From Paenibacillus durus (GTDB taxonomy: Bacteria > Bacillota > Bacilli > Paenibacillales > Paenibacillaceae), in the NCBI RefSeq assembly GCF_000756615.1, contig NZ_CP009288.1, positions 2,418,001 to 2,482,000 on the forward strand: DNA of 64,000 nucleotides, written 5' to 3'. Below the pieces are notes generated by a model that saw only the letters and a program-made list of their open reading frames with translations, was not told the origin of the DNA and ran no database searches. Below, piece by piece: positions 9,636 through 20,500 of the stretch; positions within the stretch are counted from its first letter, which is position 1; each line of letters starts with the position of its first letter. A program made the position numbers and the translations under genes.

Positions 9636-12600
9636 AAGGAATATCCGGGAAGTTTCCGTTGACTGAACAAAGTCATCCGCTTAATCCTCATACCACTGGA
9701 GTACATGAGAAGTCACAAAGCCATACTGATGAAACGGAAAAGGCTCTGTCATTTCAAGAACACATATTAACAGGTAATAACATAGATGATATTGCCATCA
9801 TTGGCCTAAGCGGTAGGTTTCCGCAGTCCGATAATGTTCAACAGTTATGGGATCATCTCGCAGGCGGCCATGATTTAATTCAGAAGGTTACCCGATGGAC
9901 TCCCGAAGAGATTAAAGCTATTGAACACTGCAGTTATGGCGGATTTCTGGAAGAGATCGACCGGTTTGATCCGTTTTTTTTCAAAATTTCGGGGACCGAA
10001 GCGATGTATATGGACCCGCAGCAGCGATTTTTTCTTGAAGAATCATGGAAAACTCTGGAGAATGCCGGCTACGCCGGCTCCATTATTCAAGGACGTAAAT
10101 GCGGTGTTTATGTAGGTTATTGCGGCGGTGACTATGACAAGCTTATTAGCGGGCAAGTGCCTCCCCAGGCCTTTTGGGGCAATGCCGCATCCATTGTTCC
10201 GGCCCGTGTTTCCTATTTCCTGAACTTGCAGGGTCCCGCTATCGCTGTGGATACGGCGTGCTCCAGTTCTTTGGTCGCTATCCATCTGGCCTGTCAAGCC
10301 TTACGGTCAGGGGAGGTGGAATTTGCCCTGGCGGGAGGGGTGTTCATCCAGTCTACACCGTATTTTTACATATCTTCCAGCCGAGCAGGCATGTTATCAC
10401 CTACAGGCCGCTGCCATACGTTCGATGAACTTGCAGACGGATTTGTACCTGGTGAAGGCGTCGGCGTTGTCATGCTTAAGCGACTGAAGGAAGCGATTAG
10501 GGACAGGGACTATATCCATGGCGTGATACGTGGTACTTCTATCAATCAGGACGGTAGTACGAACGGCATTACTGCACCAAGCGCAGCTTCCCAAGAGAGG
10601 CTGGAGCGTCAGCTTTACGATGATTTCGGCATTCAGCCGGACCGTGTTCAAATGATTGAAGCCCATGGTACCGGTACGAAGTTAGGTGATCCCATTGAAT
10701 TTGACGCATTAACCAGAAGCTTCCGTCATTATACGGACCGTAATAACTTTTGTGCGATCGGCTCGGTTAAAACGAACATTGGCCACACCATAGCAGCGGC
10801 GGGAATTGCTGGAGTCATCAAAGTGTTGTTATCGATGCGGTATAAAAAAATCCCCCCGTCTATTCATTATTCATCCGAAAATCCGAATATCCGCTTCAAA
10901 GATAGTCCGTTTTATGTGAACACGCAGTTAAAAAGTTGGGAAACCCGGTCGGGAGAAAGACGTTGCGCTCTCGTAAGTTCATTCGGATTTAGCGGCACGA
11001 ATGCCCACCTTGCTATTGAAGAGGCCCCGGACATCCCTAAAATAAAGGCGGGGAAACCGGGATATATCATTGCTTTATCCGCTTATTCTCAAGAACAACT
11101 TAAAGAGCAGGCGAGACGTCTAGCAGAACATTATACTAGCGAGGACGAAATCGACTACGCTTGCGTAAGTTATACCTTACTGACCGGCAGAAAACATCTG
11201 GATCATCGAATGGCCTGTATAGTCAGCGATACTGACGATCTGGCGGTTTTGTTAAACCAGTGGCTGGTTACTGGAAAAGCTCCGCAGGTTTACGCATGTC
11301 TATCAGGCGATTCTGCAAACCGTGAACAATCCGCATTGAAACGCTACGGGAACGCATGCATTCAAGAAATTACTGGCTTTCAAAGCAGTTTCCGATACAT
11401 GGAGAACCTGGCGACAATTGCAGAACTGTTTGTGAAAGGGTACGATCTGGACTACAATGAACTGTTTACAGACGGTGCGTATACTAGAGTACCATTGCCT
11501 ACTTATCCTTTTGCACGTGAGAAGTATTGGCTGCCGGATTCCCGGGCAGCGGCAGGAAAAGCGACCGTGGAGACGACAGAGCAATCTAGTGATCCTGAAG
11601 CGGAATCCGCTAGCAGAATCGGTGTGTTGTTAAGCAAGCGATGGAAATCTTCTCCTGCCTCGTCTGCGCGTAAACGGATGGAAGGCGTGTTAATTTTGTC
11701 AACAGAGGCAACCGGAGGCATTGTACGGGAGCTTTCCAGGCTTTTGCCAGGAAGTGATGTTGTATTGCTGCAAGGAACCAACGTGACGGAGCAGAAGGTG
11801 AATTCATGGGACAAATACTCAGTACTGATTGATGTGGCAGGTTGTGAAGAAGAAGGGAGCAGACCTGCAGAACATATTGATTGGCTCTGGTTGCTGCAGC
11901 AGCTCATCGAAAAAGGAAGGAGGAACGAACTGCTGCTGCTTGGTGTAACCAAAGGATTGGAATCCTTTGAAAATGAACGTATTCGTATGTCAGGAGCAGA
12001 ACGTGCCGGACTTTACCGGATGCTTCAAAATGAATACAGCCATGTTATTTCCCGGCATATGGATGCTGATCCATCCGCAAGCGATACGACACTTGCGCAA
12101 CAAATTATTCAGGAAATACAGCATAAGGGTAAGGAAAATGAGGTCTCCTATCGTTGCGGACAGCGGTACAGTGCTTACCTGACCAAGATAGAGGATATCG
12201 CTATGCACAGACAAGAGCTGCCAGAGCTGCAATTTCCGGCGGAACATGTCCTCTTAATCACAGGCGGAACCCGAGGGCTTGGCTTATTGTGTGCCAGGCA
12301 TGCAGTCAAACATTATGGTGTCAAACGGCTGGCTTTAGTTGGACGAACCGAGCTGCCGCCAAGGGAGAAGTGGGAGGCTTTTCAGGAGCAAGATAAGGAA
12401 ACGGAGACAGAATGTAAAATACAGGCTGTCCTGGAACTGGAGGCACAGGGTGTGCAAGTACAGGTGCTTGCTTTCAACCTGACAGATGAGAGCAGTGTGA
12501 TGCGGGGATTGGAGCATATCAGGCGAACATTAGGACCGATTGGTGGAGTGCTGCATGCTGCCGGCATAGCCGACAGAGATAATCCGGCTTTCGTGCGTAA

Positions 12601-14872
12601 GCCATTGGAGTCAATTCAGAGGATTCTGGCTCCTAAGATCACCGGTTCTTATGTGCTTCACCACTGTTTGCGTAAGGAGCCGCTGCAATGGTTTGTTCTA
12701 TTCTCCTCTGTCGCCGGAGCCATGCCCGGCTTGGCTGCAGGACAGAGCGATTATGCCATGGCGAATGCTTATATGGATTATTTTGCACAAGCTGAATTTC
12801 GTGAAAGTCCGGTCCTTAGCATTCAGTGGCCAAATTGGAAAGAGACGGGCATGGGTGAAATCAAGAGCAAGGCTTATGAACAGTCCGGCCTGCTTGCAAT
12901 GACTGATGAAGAAGGACTTTTGATGTTAGATTGGGTATTGACAATGAAGTATGGACCCGTCGTGCTCCCCGCTGTTGCATCGACGAATCAATGGGGGGCT
13001 TTGCCATCCGTTGGAGAGGGGGGCGCTCAGGAAAATTTCATGACAGCTTCTACGGAGGTATATCCAGCACAGGGACATGAAATCAGGGGGGAACTGGAGT
13101 TACGACTCCGTTCCATTTTTGCTGATGAGTTGAACATGAATCCGGCAAAAATCAATTTTGAATTGTCATTTGAGCATTTCGGAGTGGATTCCATTATGAT
13201 TGCCCAATTGGCTTGCAGAATCGAACGTGAACTGGCGCTGCCGGCTCTGGATCCGTCGATCTTTCTCGAATACCCGACGTTGGGAAGGCTGACCGGTATT
13301 TTGATGGAGGACCATTCGAAGGCATTGGCGGCTGTGCTTCAAACTTCAGAGGAACCTAGAGCCGTTCAGAGAATCCCTGAATCGGACACTGAGGCTTCTA
13401 AGCAGCAATTGGATCGAAGCCTGGTGTCTGCAGTACGTAATTCAAAGCCAAAAGTCGCTATCATCGGAATAGCCTGCCACTTTCCAGACGCGCCCAATAC
13501 AGATTGTTTTTGGTATAACTTGAAAGCGGGAAAAGACAGTGTCCGTGAAGTTCCATATACCCGTTGGGACTGGCAAAAGCACTATGATCCTCTAGGCGTT
13601 GCAGGAAAAAGTATCAGCAAATGGGGAGCTTTTCTGGAAAAAATCGAAGACTTTGATCCTGATTATTTCCAGATAGACGAAGAACTGGCGGTTCAGCTTG
13701 ACCCGCTTCAGAGGCAATGGCTTGAAGTAAGTGCTGAAGCATTGGCCGATGCGGGTTATGGAAAGGAACAATTGGAGAACGAACAGGTGGGGGTCTTTGC
13801 AGGGGCAAGAACGAGCCATTTTGCCAGAAAGGTGGGACAGAGCAGAAAGAGCACAATTATTGGAACAGGGCAAAACTTTATTACAGCTCATTTAGCTCAT
13901 CTTTATAATTTCAAAGGACCGAATGTCGTAGTGGATACGGCATGTTCCAGCTCTTTGACAGCAGTACATTTGGCTGTAAGAAGTATCCAAAACGGTGAAT
14001 CAGATCTGGCTCTTGCCGGAGGAGTTGAAATATTGCTCGACGAAACCCCTTATCTTTCTCTGAGCGCAGCTAAGGTACTCTCGCCTGACGGCAAATGCAA
14101 AAGCTTTGATGCTGCAGCTGACGGAATAGGCATTGGAGAGGGCTGCGGTGTACTGGTTTTGAAATCGCTGGAAAGAGCAGTAAGAGAAAAAGATAAAATT
14201 TATGGTGTTATCGATGGATCAGCCATTAACAATGACGGTCAGACAATGGGTGTCACCACTCCTAATCCGCAAGCACAGCAGGCACTGCTTGAGCAGGCGA
14301 TCGCGGATGCCAACATTGATCCGGGGACAATCAGCTATATTGAAGCGCATGGAACCGGTACGGTGATTGGTGATCCGATCGAGCTTAAGGCACTCACACA
14401 AGTGCTTGGTAAATATACGCAAGAGCGCGGGATATGCGGGATTGGCAGCGTAAAAAGCAATACTGGCCATCTTCTCAGTGCTGCGGGAGCAGCAAGCATG
14501 ATTAAGGTGCTGTTGTGTATGATTCACGGTGAATTAATTCCTACCATAAACTGCCCACATCCTAATCCGCGTTTCCGTTTTGAAGAAAGTCCACTTTTTC
14601 TGGTTCAGCAAGGCCGGACTTGGACCGCACCTGCCGTGCTAAGGGCAGGGATCAGTACCTTCGGATTAGGGGGGAATAATGCTCATATCATCGTGAGCAA
14701 TGAAGGGGTTCCAGCGTTTTTGAAAGCAACTTTAGAGCCCAGGTCAAGCCGCATCCAATGGAACAGAAGACGATACTGGCCAGATGCAGGGACAGAAGGC
14801 TTAGATGCAGCGGTGGAAATCCAAAGACGAGAGCAGATGATGGCTTTTTTCAAACCGTTAAAGATGCAGTAA
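8255..14872 (+). CDS. Gene C: trans-AT PKS, cMT-ACP-KS-KR-ACP-KS
   Basis: This has 2,205 residues. It opens directly with a C-methyltransferase (1-370): a helical N-part, GIYKNNPVADYYN near 134-146, and the SAM motif IEIGAGTGGTS from about 173. The cMT would methylate the alpha carbon of the chain made by the KS of gene B. ACP1 has Ser420 (GVDSIIG). KS1 (511-925) has Cys669, EAHGTGT and TNIGHTI, all intact. A KR (about 1329-1560) has LLITGGTRGLG and keeps Lys/Ser/Tyr/Asn, but reads GIADRDNPAF where others have the LxD motif, so its stereochemistry is unclear. ACP2 has Ser1646 (GVDSIMI). KS2 (about 1731-2150) has Cys1897, EAHGTGT and SNTGHLL. It ends in a shortened post-KS tail (IQWNRRRYW) and about 40 residues, and its processing domains are on gene D. 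The start is fixed by AGGAGG at 8241-8246, and the gap to gene B is 52 bp. Confidence 0.97.
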   Translation: MDELNELLRRLLWKQLHVAGLLPEDCLDAISPDAPEELSDGFLRWWQESLLFLERSGYLTFDGKMYYPVQSHQDSQDQLWQEWDRKRLSWLADKTIAAYTALLDVTMRALPEILRGKKPATDVIFPHSTMTLVEGIYKNNPVADYYNEVLADTVVACLHKKIEHDPSARIRIIEIGAGTGGTSTMVFNRLRSYQHHIEEYCFTDLSKAFLHHAEKEYCPQYPYLTCGLFDLSKPLSAQSIRAGSYDIAIATNVLHATKNIRHALRNTKAVLRRNGVLLINEITENSLLNHLTFGLLEGWWMYEDTALRIPGCPALYPEMWKSILESEGFISVQFQAKHTEYTGQEVIVAASDGVIRQRREAPRSRADVCNKEITYETPVTSSVQENDVKQTILTALCESLKVAAHVIDNDEAFSDYGVDSIIGVQLIHTINERLHIELQTTDIFDYPCVNQLASYILPLYQGISGKFPLTEQSHPLNPHTTGVHEKSQSHTDETEKALSFQEHILTGNNIDDIAIIGLSGRFPQSDNVQQLWDHLAGGHDLIQKVTRWTPEEIKAIEHCSYGGFLEEIDRFDPFFFKISGTEAMYMDPQQRFFLEESWKTLENAGYAGSIIQGRKCGVYVGYCGGDYDKLISGQVPPQAFWGNAASIVPARVSYFLNLQGPAIAVDTACSSSLVAIHLACQALRSGEVEFALAGGVFIQSTPYFYISSSRAGMLSPTGRCHTFDELADGFVPGEGVGVVMLKRLKEAIRDRDYIHGVIRGTSINQDGSTNGITAPSAASQERLERQLYDDFGIQPDRVQMIEAHGTGTKLGDPIEFDALTRSFRHYTDRNNFCAIGSVKTNIGHTIAAAGIAGVIKVLLSMRYKKIPPSIHYSSENPNIRFKDSPFYVNTQLKSWETRSGERRCALVSSFGFSGTNAHLAIEEAPDIPKIKAGKPGYIIALSAYSQEQLKEQARRLAEHYTSEDEIDYACVSYTLLTGRKHLDHRMACIVSDTDDLAVLLNQWLVTGKAPQVYACLSGDSANREQSALKRYGNACIQEITGFQSSFRYMENLATIAELFVKGYDLDYNELFTDGAYTRVPLPTYPFAREKYWLPDSRAAAGKATVETTEQSSDPEAESASRIGVLLSKRWKSSPASSARKRMEGVLILSTEATGGIVRELSRLLPGSDVVLLQGTNVTEQKVNSWDKYSVLIDVAGCEEEGSRPAEHIDWLWLLQQLIEKGRRNELLLLGVTKGLESFENERIRMSGAERAGLYRMLQNEYSHVISRHMDADPSASDTTLAQQIIQEIQHKGKENEVSYRCGQRYSAYLTKIEDIAMHRQELPELQFPAEHVLLITGGTRGLGLLCARHAVKHYGVKRLALVGRTELPPREKWEAFQEQDKETETECKIQAVLELEAQGVQVQVLAFNLTDESSVMRGLEHIRRTLGPIGGVLHAAGIADRDNPAFVRKPLESIQRILAPKITGSYVLHHCLRKEPLQWFVLFSSVAGAMPGLAAGQSDYAMANAYMDYFAQAEFRESPVLSIQWPNWKETGMGEIKSKAYEQSGLLAMTDEEGLLMLDWVLTMKYGPVVLPAVASTNQWGALPSVGEGGAQENFMTASTEVYPAQGHEIRGELELRLRSIFADELNMNPAKINFELSFEHFGVDSIMIAQLACRIERELALPALDPSIFLEYPTLGRLTGILMEDHSKALAAVLQTSEEPRAVQRIPESDTEASKQQLDRSLVSAVRNSKPKVAIIGIACHFPDAPNTDCFWYNLKAGKDSVREVPYTRWDWQKHYDPLGVAGKSISKWGAFLEKIEDFDPDYFQIDEELAVQLDPLQRQWLEVSAEALADAGYGKEQLENEQVGVFAGARTSHFARKVGQSRKSTIIGTGQNFITAHLAHLYNFKGPNVVVDTACSSSLTAVHLAVRSIQNGESDLALAGGVEILLDETPYLSLSAAKVLSPDGKCKSFDAAADGIGIGEGCGVLVLKSLERAVREKDKIYGVIDGSAINNDGQTMGVTTPNPQAQQALLEQAIADANIDPGTISYIEAHGTGTVIGDPIELKALTQVLGKYTQERGICGIGSVKSNTGHLLSAAGAASMIKVLLCMIHGELIPTINCPHPNPRFRFEESPLFLVQQGRTWTAPAVLRAGISTFGLGGNNAHIIVSNEGVPAFLKATLEPRSSRIQWNRRRYWPDAGTEGLDAAVEIQRREQMMAFFKPLKMQ
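9785..13320 (+). other. Module 3: KS-KR-ACP
   Basis: KS 9785-11025, KR with its long structural region about 11600-12970, ACP about 13090-13320. There is no DH, so a beta-hydroxyl is expected. The next module opens with a KS followed by a DH-like domain, so this hydroxyl might be dehydrated there, as in dehydrating bimodules. Against that, the next KS keeps its full Cys-His-His triad. Confidence 0.7.
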
Positions 14873-17520
14873 AGGGGGTATACGATAGATGACAAGCCGC
14901 AAGCAGGAAACATTTGTGCAGTTATTGACTCACAACAATTATATTGTACAGAATCATCGTGTACACGGCATTTGCACCCTTCCCGGTGTAACCTTGCTTG
15001 ATATGATCTATCGATTGTCCGCGATATATCTAGGTACGCAGGATATTGAACTCAGGCATATTTTATTCACCCTGCCGATTGTAACTTCAGAGCAGTTTGA
15101 CCGCCAAATATGTGTGACGTTTACGCCTGCAGAAACCAAAACGCACTGGACCGTCTCTGTAACCAGCAAGAAGGTGGAGAATCATGTTACGGATCACAGC
15201 AGCGAGGAGAACAACATGGAATGCCAGCTGTACTTGATGGTGGGCAGCTCTGTTCCTCCTGCTATGAATGTTCAGGCTTTTATAGACCAGTCTGACAATC
15301 AATGGGATATGGATGCTGTGTATCAATTGGCACGCCAAGTAGACATTGAACACGGCACCTTCATGAAAACCAGGGGAACTGTATATCAGCGTAAAAACGA
15401 AGAACTTATGCATCTACATCTGAGTGACCAAGCCCTTCAATATGCAGATCAGTTTTATGCTCACGTTGCTTTTCTGGATGGGTCCACGTTTGCCGGTGCT
15501 TCATTCCGATTGAGCGGGAAGAATCCAGGCATGTTTCTTGACGAAACACCCTATATCCCTTTTATGATTGACAGATTTCGTATTTTTTGCCTGTTGCCTG
15601 ATACTATCTATACTTATTCCACCTTTGATAAATCAGCAGAAAATCAGCAACCCAAAACACCTCCGGATATCGTAACCACTGACATCACGGTATACGACAA
15701 ACTCGGAAATCCGCTGGTTGAATTTGAGCGTTTGACCGCCAAACGAATTCGTAATCCGTATTTGATGAAAAAACTGGTTGTACCAGGCCATTACATTTGG
15801 AATGAGCAAGAGCTGAACACGTCCATACGTTCCTCTCAGACACAACAGTCCGAGAAAGAGCGATTCAAGCCACAAGTACAAAAGATACCAAACGGTAATT
15901 CGACTAAAAGCCTTGTGGTGGCGTTTTTGAAAGATGAGATCGCCAAGGTGCTTGGAAAGCCAGAAGAGCATATTGATTTGGAAGTCGGATTTTATCAGAT
16001 GGGTCTTGATTCCATTGAACTGATTGGACTTTCGAAAATGCTAGAGCAAAAGGTGAAACAGCAATTATATCCTACTTTGCTTTTTGAATATTCGAATATT
16101 AATTCCTTATCAGAATTTTTGCTGGAAAACTGGCCAGAGGCATTCGGCGAAGGAGGACAAGCTGCTCCTCAATTACCTAATACTGAAGCAGTATCTGTAC
16201 ATTCGGTGCAGGATCCCCAATGTCACGAATCAAGCCAAAACAAAACGCTGATTTTGGAACCATGCTGGGATCAGGCCGCTTTAAAAGGGGGCAATAAGTT
16301 GCCTCATGACCGAAAACATGTCGTAATCCTTTACGAAGGATCGTCCGCACTCCGTTATCAAATTCAACAGGGTTTACAGCATGCTGAGGTTATCGCTCTG
16401 GTAACGGATCAACCGATGCCCTATGCTTTTGAACTATTGTGCGGGCAGTTGATGGAGTGGATGCAACAATATTTGCAGCAGTCCCCTATAGCCGAGACCG
16501 TTGTCCAAGTTGTGGCCTCCAGGGACCGTAACGGTGTTTATGCCGCCGCACTAGGTGCACTATTAAAATCAGCCCATGCAGAGAATCCTCGTCTGCATGG
16601 TCAAGTGATTTTATCAGAACGTATTGATAGCCTTCCGGTTTCCAAACTGGTAAATATGTTAAAGGAGGAGTGGGCTAGTCACAAGACGGGTGTGTGCGAG
16701 TCTTATTACGCAGGGCCATCCTATGAGCGTATGGTGAAACGTTATACCGAAAAAACGGATGATGCGGTTGGAAAACCAATTAAAACTGCTGAAGGCGGCG
16801 TTTATGTCATCACGGGAGGACTGGGTGCGCTGGGCCTATCGGTTGCCGGTTATTTCGCAAGCCGAGGTAAAGTAAAGCTGGCTTTAATTGGACGATCTGC
16901 ATTAACAGCAGCTCATACGGAGCAGATAAAACAACTGGCAAAATCGGGTGCAGAAGCACACTATCTGCAAGCTGATATCGCCCAAAAGGAGGAAGTCCAG
17001 CACGTTATTCAACACGTGAGAGACCAACTGGGGCCGATTAAAGGAATTGTTCATTGTGCAGGGCTTACCAAAGATCAGTTCATCGTGCATAAAACGCAGG
17101 AAAGCATAAGGGAAGTTCTTCGGCCAAAAGTGCGTGGTCTTTGGCATCTGAATGAACTCACCCGGGAGGAGCCTCTGGATTTCTTTGTATTGTTCTCTTC
17201 TTTATCCGCGGTTCTGGGCAATATGGGACAAGCAGATTATGCTTGCGGCAATGCTTTTATGGACATATTTGCAGAACAGCGTCGGCTTCAGGCAGCAGCA
17301 GGCCGGTGTTCCGGCGTTACCGTTTCAATCAATTGGCCGCTGTGGATGGCTGGCGGTATGGGTATTAACGATAATCAAAAGCAGCATCTGTCCGAGACTA
17401 TCGGATTAGTACCGCTGCCCAAAGATGATGGACTAGCCTTATTCGAATCCATTCTTAGAGGTGCCGGTTCGCAGGCAGTCATTCTCTATGGTAAGGAAGA
17501 ACGAATCCGTCTTTCAATGC
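13446..17520 (+). other. Module 4: KS | DH*-ACP-KR, unusual order, split over C/D
   Basis: KS about 13446-14700 on gene C; DH-like 14889-15790, ACP about 15900-16140 and KR about 16796-17470 on gene D. The KR follows the ACP, and no further ACP lies before the next KS at 17655. The DH-like domain keeps His and Asp but lacks YGP and the Gln/His of DxxxQ/H. Whether it dehydrates, shifts a double bond, cyclises or acts on the previous module's product cannot be read from the sequence. Confidence 0.65.
14872..14878 (+). promoter_or_regulatory. Ribosome site for gene D
   Basis: AAGGGGG overlaps the last base of the gene C stop and lies 10 bases before ATG 14889; the C/D gap is 16 bp. Confidence 0.7.
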
Positions 17521-20500
17521 ATCCGTATCTCACAAATGCTACACCTAGGGGAATTCCTCAGGAGAACAAGGCGACCTGTACGTTATTTCAGGCGAAAGCG
17601 GAAAAAGTCTATGCTTCTCCAAACGAAACCAAGGTGAGCAATCCTGCTTATAAGCATGAGGATATCGCCATTATTGGAGTGGCTGGACGTTATCCGATGG
17701 CTCGGAATGTCAATGAATTTGGCCGGAATCTGTCGTTAGGAAAAGATTGCATTACCGGATTTCCAAAAGACCGTTGGGAGCGGCATCGGTTCTCATATGA
17801 GGCAGACCAGCTTTATCAATACGGAGGATTTATAGACCAGATTGACCGATTTGATCCCTTGTTTTTTAATCTCTCACCCCGTCAGGTAGAGATGATGGAT
17901 CCTCAAGCCAGACTGTTTCTGGAAACAGCCTGGGAGGCGTGTGAGGATGCAGGTTTTTACCTGGACCGGAGTCAACATCACTACCCGTCGTCAAGTAGCA
18001 GGAGCGTGGGTGTCTTTGCAGGTGTCTTCTGGAATCATTATGAATTATTTGCGTCCGAATTAACGGAGCGTGGAGTGCCGACATCACTGGGCGTCAGCGC
18101 AGCATCTGTAGCCAATATGGTATCTTACTGCATGAATTTCCACGGTCCGTCGCTTGCTGTGGATACAATGTGTTCTTCAGCTTTGACTGCAATTCATTTA
18201 GCTTGCGAGAGCATCAAAAAAGGCGAGTGCCACTATGCACTGACGGGTGGAGTAAATCTAATTACTCATCCGCACAAATATATGTTTTTAAAACAGGCGC
18301 AACTGTTGGCTTCAGATGGACGCTGCCGAAGTTTTGGGGAGGGCGGAGACGGATACGTACCTGCCGAGGGCGTGGGAACCGTACTTTTGACCAGTCTGAG
18401 TCATGCCGAAGCGGCCGGTTATTCCATTTATGGAGTGATTAAGGGCTCGGCAATAAATCACGGAGGCAAAACGTCCGGTGCAACCGTTCCGGATTCGACA
18501 GCCCAAGCGGAAGTGATTTTGGAGGCATTTAAGCATTCACGCGTTGATCCGCGCACAATCAGCTATTTCGAGACCCATGGAACCGGAACTTCGCTTGGGG
18601 ACCCCATAGAAATTCAAGGTTTGGAGAAGGCGCTCACATCATGGAAACTTCCCAGACAAAGTTGCCCGATCGGCTCACTGAAGTCGAATATCGGACATTT
18701 GGAAGCTGCGGCGGGAGTAGCAGGGTTAACGAAGGTACTGCTGCAATTTAAGTATAAAAAAATATTTCCCTCCTTACATGCTGATAGATTAAACCCGTAT
18801 ATCCCTTTCCAGGACACCTCATTTTATGTGGAACGTGAAGGTAACAAGTGGACTCGGCCTGAGATTAAGCTTGACGGGAAGGTAGAAGTTCATCCGCGGC
18901 GTGCAGGCATCAGCTCTTTTGGAGCAAATGGAAGTAACGCACACCTTGTTGTGGAAGAGTATTCTGTGAGAGCCGAAAGGGAAAAGCTCAATATTAATCG
19001 TAACAACTCCACGATTGTTCCGATTTCCGCTAAAAGTGAGCCAAGTCTGATGGAAAGTGTTGAAAATCTGCTTAACTATCTGACGACTGCTTTCTCGGAA
19101 GATTCGGATGTATGCAGATCGGAGGTTGACCTGACTGATTTAGCTTACACGCTTCAAGTCGGGAGAGAGCCTATGCGTTACCGGGCTGCATTTGTTGTTT
19201 CCTCTATGGAGGAACTAATCAAGAAGTTATCAGATTACGTCAAAGAAATGAAAAACGGGACGAACAAAAGAATTAAAAGAAGCACTTTGTGTTATCAGGG
19301 GGAGGTGAAAAACGATAATGAATTAACAGGGTTATTTCAATCTGATGATGATGTTCGCACGGCTGTAAACAGTTGGATCACAAAACGCAAGATTTCTCAA
19401 CTGGCTGAAGTTTGGACTAAAGGGATATCTCTGGATTGGTCTGCGCTGTATGAGAACGTAAAGCCGCGGCGGATAAGTCTCCCGACGTATCCATTTGCGA
19501 GAGAGCGCTATTGGGTGCCGATGGCGGAAGCGTCTGAGGCTGGTGATCGGGCGGGAAGCAGAGCAGCGCTACTGCACCCGCTGCTTCACCGCAACCTGTC
19601 GGACCTGTTGAATGGCCAGCGGTACGGCACCACGTTCACTGGAGAGGAGGAGTTTCTGGCCGACCATGTGGTGCAAGGCCGCAAGCTGCTGCCGGGAGTC
19701 GTTTATCTGGAAATGGCCCGGGCAGCCGTAGAGCAGGCAGCGGCCTGGACGACTGACAAGCACAGCCTGCTGTTGCGGCACGTCGTGTGGAGTCGGCCCT
19801 TGTCTGTCGGGGAAGAACCGGCAGAAGTGCAGATCGCTCTGTACCCGGAGGAAGACGGGACGATCAGCTACGATATTTATGGCCAGACGGCAGCGTGCGG
19901 GGATGAAGTCTACAGTCAGGGCAACGTTGCGCTCGGCAGCGAAGCGGGCAAGGAAGCGTCCCTGGATCTGACTGCGTTGCGGAGCCGATGCAGCCGGGGC
20001 CGGGTGACAGCGGAGACCTGCTACGCCCTTTTCCAGACGATGGGCCTCGCTTACGGCCCGTCCCATCAGGCGATTGAGGAGCTGTACCGTGGAGAAGGAG
20101 AAGCACTGGCGAAGCTCAAGCTCCCGGAAAGTCTCTTTGACAAGCAAGCGGAATGCATGCTGCATCCGGGCATGGTGGATGCTGCCTTGCAGGCATCGAT
20201 TGCCTTGCTGGCCGAAGAGCACTTAATAGCGTGGGACCGGAACGCCTCGGACGTAAAAAGCAGGGAGGCGGCAGCGCTGCCTTTTGCCCTGGAGGAAGCG
20301 GAAGTGCTGCGGCCTTGCGCATCGTCGATGTGGGCGGTAGTGCAATACCGCGCGGGCAGAGGCGCACCGGAGAAGGTGCGGAAGCTGGACATCGCGTTGT
20401 GTGATGAAGCAGGCCATGTCTGCGTCTGGCTGCGGGGGGTTACATCGCGTTCGCCTGAAGCGCGTGAAGGGTTGTTACTGCTGGAGCCCGTCTGGGAAGA

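Noticed and set aside
13446..14700. Non-elongating KS of a dehydrating bimodule (module 4)
   Set aside because: The neighbouring order would fit, but Cys1897, EAHGTGT and SNTGHLL are all present, so loss of condensation cannot be claimed.
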